Positions 41,450 to 46,216 of a stretch of 46,216 nt of DNA are shown here, piece after piece (the stretch's first letter is position 1; the number at the start of each line of letters is the position of its first letter). Below the pieces are notes generated by a model that was given only the letters and a program-made list of their open reading frames with translations, made no database searches and was not told where the DNA came from. Origin of the DNA: an uncultured Oscillospiraceae bacterium (GTDB lineage: Bacteria; Bacillota; Clostridia; Oscillospirales; Acutalibacteraceae); assembly GCA_900540275.1 (NCBI GenBank), contig UQFO01000019.1, forward strand, positions 1 through 46,216, written 5' to 3'. The translations under genes and the position numbers were made by a program.

Positions 41450-42471
41450 AACAATTGAAAGAACTGTTGTTTTCCCTGTGTACGGCGCGCGGCGTTTCCG
41501 GAACGGAGCATGCGGCGGCCGGGATTGCCGGGGAGTACCTGGGCAAATACGCGCAGGTGGAAGAGGATATTAACGGCAACCTGTTTGGTGTGCTGGGGGA
41601 TTTGGACGCTTCCTTCCATATCCTGCTCGACGCGCACCTCGACCAAATCGGCCTGATTGTCACAGGCATCGACAGCAAGGGCTTTTTGAAAGCGGAGCCG
41701 TGCGGTGGAATCGACCGGCGTGTTTTACAGGGCAGCCCGTTTATCGTACTCGGGAAAGAAGAGGTGCCGTGCGTCTGCGGCTGTATGCCGCCGCACCTGA
41801 GCGACGGCGGGGAGGACAAGCCCATAGCGGCGGACGCCTTGTGGTTCGACACAGGGCTTCCCGCGGAAAAGGTGAAGGAGCGCGTATCCCTCGGAGACCG
41901 CATTGTGTTCGACAGCGAGCCGAAGCAGCTGCTTGGGGCGCGCGTTTCCTGCGCCGCGCTCGACAACCGAGCCGGCGCTGCCGTTATGCTGCGCTGCGCC
42001 GAAAAGCTCAGCGGGGAAACGCTCAGGTGCAAAGTGACCGTGGCGCTGACCGCTCAGGAGGAAATCAGCGGCAGCGGCGCGCGTACCGCCGCGTTCGCTG
42101 CATACCCGAACGAGGCGATAGCCGTAGACGTCAGCTTTGCGAGGCAAAGCGGCGTTACAGCGGAAAAAAGCGGCGCGATGGGTAAGGGCGGTATGATAGC
42201 AATCGCCCCGACGATTTCCGGCGAGATGTCAAAAAGGCTCGTTGCGATTGCAAACGAAAAAAATATCCCGCACCAGCTCGAGGTGATGGGAGCCGCCACG
42301 GGAACGAACGCGGACTATATCTCCTGCGCGCGCGGCGGCGTAAAAACGGCGCTCGTATCGATTCCGCAGCGCAGTATGCATACGCAGGCGGAGGTTGTCG
42401 ATTTAAACGATATCGAAGCCGTGGCTGAGTTAATCTGCGCCTATGTGCTGGAAAGGAGCGCGTCGTTATGA
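41446..42471 (+). CDS. M42 family metallo-aminopeptidase (first copy)
   Basis: The 341-residue cytosolic peptidase has M42 metal motifs: DAHLDQIGLIV (His), ALDNRAGAAVML (bridging Asp), ALTAQEEISGSGA (catalytic Glu), AIAVDVSFA (Asp) and SIPQRSMHTQAEVV (His). These enzymes form large tetrahedral complexes that trim peptides from the N-terminus. It overlaps murD and the next M42 copy by ATGA. It is clearly a paralogue of the following gene, with moderate divergence. Confidence 0.9.
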   Translation: MKQLKELLFSLCTARGVSGTEHAAAGIAGEYLGKYAQVEEDINGNLFGVLGDLDASFHILLDAHLDQIGLIVTGIDSKGFLKAEPCGGIDRRVLQGSPFIVLGKEEVPCVCGCMPPHLSDGGEDKPIAADALWFDTGLPAEKVKERVSLGDRIVFDSEPKQLLGARVSCAALDNRAGAAVMLRCAEKLSGETLRCKVTVALTAQEEISGSGARTAAFAAYPNEAIAVDVSFARQSGVTAEKSGAMGKGGMIAIAPTISGEMSKRLVAIANEKNIPHQLEVMGAATGTNADYISCARGGVKTALVSIPQRSMHTQAEVVDLNDIEAVAELICAYVLERSASL

Positions 42472-43502
42472 TAGATATGGCACTTTTGGAAAGGCTTTGC
42501 CGCACAAACGGCGTCTCAGGCGACGAGGGCCGTGTGCGTGAAATCATACTGTCCGAAATAAAGGACTGTGCCGACAGCGTGACAGTAGACGGCATGGGCA
42601 ATGTGCTCGCCTTTAAAAAGGGCAGAAATCCGGCGAAAACAAAGCTGCTTTTGAGCGCCCATATGGACGAGGTGGGTTTTATCGTGACCGATATCACGCG
42701 CGACGGCATGCTGAGCGTTGAGCCGGTCGGCGGCATCGACCGCAGGGTTGTCTGCGGCAAGCCGGTCACAGTGGGCCCGCGCGCGGTCAAGGGTGTGTTC
42801 GGCATCAAGCCCATCCACCTGCTCAAGCCGGATGAAAAGGACAAAATGCCGCCGATGGATAAAATTTATATCGATATCGGCGCGGAAAATAAAGAACAGG
42901 CGGAGCAGTTTATCGATATTGGCGATTATGCCGCGTTCGACAGCCCGTTTATCTGCAAGGACGGCCGGATTATCTCAAAGGCGCTCGACGACAGGGCCGG
43001 CTGCCTTGTTTTAATCGAGATGCTGAAAACCGAGCTCCAGTACGATATGTATTTTTCATTCGTCGTACAGGAGGAGGTCGGGCTGCGCGGGGCAAAAGCG
43101 GCTGCGTATACGCTTGACCCAGAGGCTGCAATCGTCGTGGAAACGACGACGGCGGCAGACGCGGCTGGCGTGGAGGAGCAGAAACAGGTCTGCCGCCTCC
43201 GGGAAGGCGCGGTAGTTTCCTTTATGGACAAGCGCACGATTTACGACAGCGCGTATTATAAGCTCGCGCTGTCGGCCGGCAGGGAGGCGGGCGTGAAAAC
43301 ACAGCCCAAGCAGGCGGTCGCCGGCGGCAACGACGCGGGCGCCATCCATTGCTCGCGCGGCGGCGTGCGCACCGCGGCGGTTTCGCTTCCGTGCCGGTAC
43401 CTGCACAGCGCCTGCACGGTCGCGGCGCAGGAGGATTTGGACGCGGTATATGTCACGGTATTGGGCACGGCGGAAAAAATCGCCGGAGGAAACGTAAAAT
43501 GA
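42468..43502 (+). CDS. M42 family metallo-aminopeptidase (second copy)
   Basis: The 344-residue paralogue has the same ordered motifs: LSAHMDEVGFIV, ALDDRAGCLVLIEML, VVQEEVGLRGAKAA, AIVVETTTAADA (Glu instead of Asp at this metal position) and SLPCRYLHSACTV (His). The Glu at the fourth site is common in M42 members and may affect specificity. With the first copy it could form mixed or separate particles of different preference, as described for archaeal TET peptidases; this is inference. Overlaps on both sides suggest equal expression. Confidence 0.9.
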   Translation: MIDMALLERLCRTNGVSGDEGRVREIILSEIKDCADSVTVDGMGNVLAFKKGRNPAKTKLLLSAHMDEVGFIVTDITRDGMLSVEPVGGIDRRVVCGKPVTVGPRAVKGVFGIKPIHLLKPDEKDKMPPMDKIYIDIGAENKEQAEQFIDIGDYAAFDSPFICKDGRIISKALDDRAGCLVLIEMLKTELQYDMYFSFVVQEEVGLRGAKAAAYTLDPEAAIVVETTTAADAAGVEEQKQVCRLREGAVVSFMDKRTIYDSAYYKLALSAGREAGVKTQPKQAVAGGNDAGAIHCSRGGVRTAAVSLPCRYLHSACTVAAQEDLDAVYVTVLGTAEKIAGGNVK

Positions 43503-44269
43503 TTTACGCGGCGGGCGGCGGGTTTGAAGCGCGAATCATAAGCCGGCAAAAGCAAACGCCAAACCCGTATAACACGCGCATCCTGTCCCTTTATAAGGCG
43601 TACAAAGGAACAAACCTCTGCGAATTCTGGATGCAGGAGCAGGGCGCTGCGGTTACGGCCTTCCTGTCAAGGTATGCGGGAAACGCCGTGCTGGACATTT
43701 GCCCTGGGGCGGATGAGGAAGAGCTTTGCGGTTTTCTCAAAATGGCTGGCTTTCGCAGCGCCCTTTATGATGGAGCGTTTGATTTAAAACCCGCGGCGGC
43801 TTCTGCCGCCGGCGGGAAAACCATGTGTTTTGTAAAAAACGGCGTTTCACAGCCCATGCTTCCTTTACAGCCACAGGCCCCCGGCTTGGGAGAGCTGCAT
43901 AATTTGTTGAGGGATTGCGCGGGAGAAGGGTTTCATCCGCCGGATTATGAATCCTTTCTTCTCGATATGTCCCATATGACGCGCCACGGATGTGCAGATA
44001 TAATTGCCCTGCGCGGCAGCGGGACGCTTACTTCGTGCGCCTTGAGCCTTTACCAGTGCGATAACGCGGCGGTGCTCGGCGGAGTGTGCTGCGCGCCGGA
44101 CAAACGGCGCCGGGGCTTTGGTTCACAGGCTGTCCTTATGCTTATCGGTAAGCTTCAAAGGGAGGGCAGGACGAATTTGTTCCTGCATTGTTCCTCGCGG
44201 GAAACCGAACGTTTTTATGAACGGCTTGGTTTTAAAGCCTGCGGGAGCTGGCGGGAGCATACGCGTTAA
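43499..44269 (+). CDS. GNAT family N-acetyltransferase with N-terminal extension
   Basis: The 256-residue protein has a poorly characterised N-terminal half (about 1-140) and a C-terminal GNAT domain. The GNAT domain has GVCCAPDKRRRGFGSQAVLM as the acetyl-CoA loop and SSRETERFYERLGFKACGSW near the end. The ATG at 43499 overlaps the M42 stop by 4 nt. An upstream in-frame extension inside the M42 gene is not credible. The substrate is unknown; location in a peptidase operon hints at amino-acid or peptide acetylation, which is only inference. Confidence 0.82.
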   Translation: MIYAAGGGFEARIISRQKQTPNPYNTRILSLYKAYKGTNLCEFWMQEQGAAVTAFLSRYAGNAVLDICPGADEEELCGFLKMAGFRSALYDGAFDLKPAAASAAGGKTMCFVKNGVSQPMLPLQPQAPGLGELHNLLRDCAGEGFHPPDYESFLLDMSHMTRHGCADIIALRGSGTLTSCALSLYQCDNAAVLGGVCCAPDKRRRGFGSQAVLMLIGKLQREGRTNLFLHCSSRETERFYERLGFKACGSWREHTR

Positions 44270-44305
44270 TAATAATAGAAAAATACATAGAATCAGGGGA
44301 AAACC

Positions 44306-45577
44306 ATGAGCAGACAGTTTTTTCAGTTCGACAAAAAAATTACGGACGCGGCGGGCAGGGCGCTGGAGCTTTGCGCGCCGCAGCTGACATACACAGAGGA
44401 AATACAGGAATACCACCAGCAGAAGATGCTGTACGCGTTCCAGAAAGCAGGTGTGAGCGAAAGCCATTTTGTTTCCTCCACCGGCTACGGCTATGGCGAC
44501 CGCGGCCGAGACGCGCTCGACGAGGTTTTCGCGACAGTATTTGAGGCTGAGGACGCGCTGGTGCGCCATAATTTTGTAAGCGGTACGCACGCGCTTGCTG
44601 TTGCGCTGTTCGGTGTGCTGCGCCCTGGGGACAAGATGGTGTGCGTTACGGGAACGCCGTACGACACGCTGCTCGGCGTCATCGGTATCGGTGAGGAAGC
44701 GGGCTGTAACAGCGGCACGCTCAGGGATTTCGGCATCGAGTACAGCCAGCTCGATTTAATGGCGGACGGCACGGTCGATTATGGCGCGATGGAGAACATC
44801 ACGCCCGATACAAAAATGGTCTATATCCAGCGTTCGCGCGGCTACAGCCTGCGCCCGTCGCTCCATATCGGTGAAATCGGGCAGATTGCGCGCAGAGCAA
44901 GAGAGCTTGCGCCGGATTGTATTGTGATGCTCGACAACTGCTACGGCGAGTTCATAGAGAAGGAGGAGCCGCTTGCAAACGGCGTCGATTTGATGGCGGG
45001 CTCGCTCATTAAAAATCCCGGCGGCGGAATCGCGCCGACCGGCGGATACATCGCGGGCAAAAAAGAGCTCGTGGAACAGTGCGCATGCCGCCTGACCACG
45101 CCCTCTACCGGAAGGGAAATCGGCGCGACGCTTGGTAACAACCGCGAGCTTTTCATGGGCGCGTTCAGCGCGCCGCACGTAACGGGCGAGGCTGTCAAGA
45201 CGGCAATTTTTGCCTCCGCGCTTTTTGAAATACTCGGGTTTGAGGTTTCCCCGCGCTACTGCGACGAGCGCGCCGATATTATACAGGTATTGAAGCTCAA
45301 AACAAGCGAAGCGCTCACGGCGTTCTGCCGCGGGATACAGAAGGGCGCGCCTGTCGATTCCTTCGTCGTGCCCGAGCCTTGGGACATGCCCGGCTACGAC
45401 AGCAAGGTAATCATGGCGGCGGGCGCGTTCACGCTCGGCGCCTCTATTGAGCTTTCGGCGGACGCCCCCTTGCGCGAGCCATACGCCGCCTGGATGCAGG
45501 GCGCGCTCAACTTCCACAGCGGCAAGCTCGGGGCGATGCTCGCGGCGCAGTCGATGCTGGAATGCGGCCAGCTTTGA
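44306..45577 (+). CDS. Methionine gamma-lyase-like PLP protein (aluminium resistance family)
   Basis: The 423-residue PLP enzyme matches the YnbB-type family, often annotated as aluminium resistance protein or methionine gamma-lyase-like. It has VSSTGYGYGDRGRDALDEVF and RHNFVSGTHALAVALFGVLRPGD for the cofactor site, MLDNCYGEFIEKEEP (Asp), and the PLP lysine in MAGSLIKNPGGGIAPTGGY. Despite the name, its physiological substrate is not settled. The ATG at 44306 follows AGGGG. It is 36 nt after the GNAT gene and probably in the same operon. Confidence 0.9.
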   Translation: MSRQFFQFDKKITDAAGRALELCAPQLTYTEEIQEYHQQKMLYAFQKAGVSESHFVSSTGYGYGDRGRDALDEVFATVFEAEDALVRHNFVSGTHALAVALFGVLRPGDKMVCVTGTPYDTLLGVIGIGEEAGCNSGTLRDFGIEYSQLDLMADGTVDYGAMENITPDTKMVYIQRSRGYSLRPSLHIGEIGQIARRARELAPDCIVMLDNCYGEFIEKEEPLANGVDLMAGSLIKNPGGGIAPTGGYIAGKKELVEQCACRLTTPSTGREIGATLGNNRELFMGAFSAPHVTGEAVKTAIFASALFEILGFEVSPRYCDERADIIQVLKLKTSEALTAFCRGIQKGAPVDSFVVPEPWDMPGYDSKVIMAAGAFTLGASIELSADAPLREPYAAWMQGALNFHSGKLGAMLAAQSMLECGQL

Positions 45578-45615
45578 CACGCCGGTATACATAACAGGAG
45601 AAAGGGAGAATTCAA

Positions 45616-46098
45616 ATGGCAATAGAAAAGGTGCGGGCGTATTTCGAAACGCTCGGCATTGCAGACAGAATAATGGAGTTCGATACGTCGAGCGCAACGG
45701 TGGAGCTTGCGGCGCTCGCCGCGGGCTGCGAGCCTGCGCGTATCGCGAAAACGCTCTCCTTTATGGTGGAGGGGAAGCCCGTCCTGGTTGTGGCCGCGGG
45801 CGACGCGAAGGTTGACAACCGCAAATATAAGGACATGTTCCATACGAAAGCGAAAATGCTTACGCCCGAAGAGGCCGAAACGCTTGTCGGCCACGCTGTC
45901 GGCGGCGTCTGCCCGTTTGCAGTAAACGAAGGCGTCGCCGTATATCTTGACGAGTCGCTCAGACGCTTTTCGTCCGTGTTTCCCGCGTGCGGCAGCTCAA
46001 ACAGCGCTGTGGAGCTTTCTATTGCGGAGCTTGAGCGGTATTCTTCCGGCTTTTCCATGTGGTGCGACGTCTGCAAGGGCTGGCAGGAGGCGGACTGA
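45616..46098 (+). CDS. YbaK/EbsC family aminoacyl-tRNA deacylase
   Basis: The 160-residue single-domain protein resembles YbaK/ProX-type editing enzymes that remove wrong amino acids from tRNA(Pro). Typical blocks are SSATVELAALAAGCEPARIAKTL, VVAAGDAKVDNRKY, VGGVCPFAVNEGVAVYLDESL and the end region GSSNSAVELSIAELERY. The conserved lysine in RIAKTL and the GGVCPF motif support activity. The exact mischarged substrate cannot be assigned. The ATG follows GGAGAAAGGGAG. Confidence 0.9.
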   Translation: MAIEKVRAYFETLGIADRIMEFDTSSATVELAALAAGCEPARIAKTLSFMVEGKPVLVVAAGDAKVDNRKYKDMFHTKAKMLTPEEAETLVGHAVGGVCPFAVNEGVAVYLDESLRRFSSVFPACGSSNSAVELSIAELERYSSGFSMWCDVCKGWQEAD

Positions 46099-46126
46099 CG
46101 GCTTTCATTATTTACATATGTTTATC

Positions 46127-46163
46127 AAAAGAGGGAAACCATTTCACGGGTTTCCCTCTCCTT
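46127..46163 (+). terminator. Terminator-like hairpin after ybaK, related to the left-edge array
   Basis: AGAGGGAAACC (46130-46140) pairs with GGTTTCCCTCT (46149-46159) around an 8-nt loop, followed by CCTTG only. The 5' side AAAAGAGGGAAACC (46127-46140) is identical over 14 nt to the first hairpin at 13-26. TATGAAGAAAACC, which follows, resembles the array linker. Confidence 0.6.
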
Positions 46164-46173
46164 GTATGAAGAA

Positions 46174-46196
46174 AACCACTCGCTAGGCGAGTGGTT
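46174..46196. repeat. Perfect hairpin at the right edge
   Basis: AACCACTCGC pairs with GCGAGTGGTT over 10 bp with a 3-nt loop. A tiny GGC-ttat-GCC palindrome follows at 46205-46214. It may be a second terminator or the subterminal hairpin of an IS200/IS605-like element continuing beyond the window. No transposase is present inside. Confidence 0.5.
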
Positions 46197-46216
46197 CAAA
46201 AGAAGGCTTATGCCGA

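Noticed and set aside
1..46216. Prophage, integrative element or defence island
   Set aside because: No integrase, phage structural, toxin-antitoxin, restriction or reverse transcriptase gene is seen. Gene content is core chromosomal with a few accessory genes.

Overview
The window looks like chromosome from a spore-forming, anaerobic Clostridia member, probably in the Oscillospirales/Ruminococcaceae area. The evidence is the spoIVB-spo0A pair, the Firmicutes-type yicC-remA-gmk-rpoZ-priA-def-fmt-rsmB-rlmN-prpC-prkC-rsgA-thiN cluster, the RemA protein, and a secreted protein with a type I dockerin and starch-binding-like modules. Sporulation genes exclude most non-Firmicutes. The exact genus cannot be named from this sequence. 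Genes are dense and moderately GC-rich, while intergenic regions are AT-rich with clear sigma-A-type promoters (17-nt spacers are the rule). TTG starts are frequent.

Layout. Positions 1-323 hold no gene but a small array of related hairpins separated by a conserved linker. From 324 to 2623 are minus-strand genes (RluA-family pseudouridine synthase, GNAT, YebC). From 2745 to 16186 a long plus-strand housekeeping operon links RNA decay, nucleotide metabolism, replication restart, translation initiation and rRNA modification to the PrpC/PrkC signalling pair, the ribosome GTPase RsgA and thiamine pyrophosphokinase. From 16196 to 19734 are a divergent superoxide dismutase, a TtcA-like enzyme, a membrane protein of unknown function, a YdeI-like protein and a GNAT. 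From 19810 to 24637 (minus) come a copper ATPase whose C-terminus is a CopZ-like domain with its own promoter and ribosome binding site, then spo0A and spoIVB.

From 24923 to 29835 (plus) are an orphan coiled-coil protein, a CtpE-like P-type ATPase, a 700-bp AT-rich gap and the dockerin protein. From 29982 to 32482 (minus) are a CDF metal exporter behind a probable czcD/NiCo-class riboswitch with terminator, and a uracil/xanthine permease with a structured leader. Then follow cca (+), malic enzyme (-), RNase P RNA (+) with a perfect promoter, the pncA-pncB NAD salvage pair (-), a small XRE regulator (+) and a MocR regulator (-). From 39960 a tightly overlapping operon runs to the end: murD, two M42 aminopeptidases, a GNAT, a PLP lyase and a YbaK deacylase, closing with two hairpins. 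One of these shares a 14-nt arm with the first hairpin at the left edge.

The most noteworthy items are the internal copZ unit inside copA, the hairpin array whose stems covary while the loop stays constant, the riboswitch-controlled metal exporter, the alternative-structure leader of the permease, and the altered key residues in Spo0A and the superoxide dismutase. All calls come from reading the sequence. No database search was possible.
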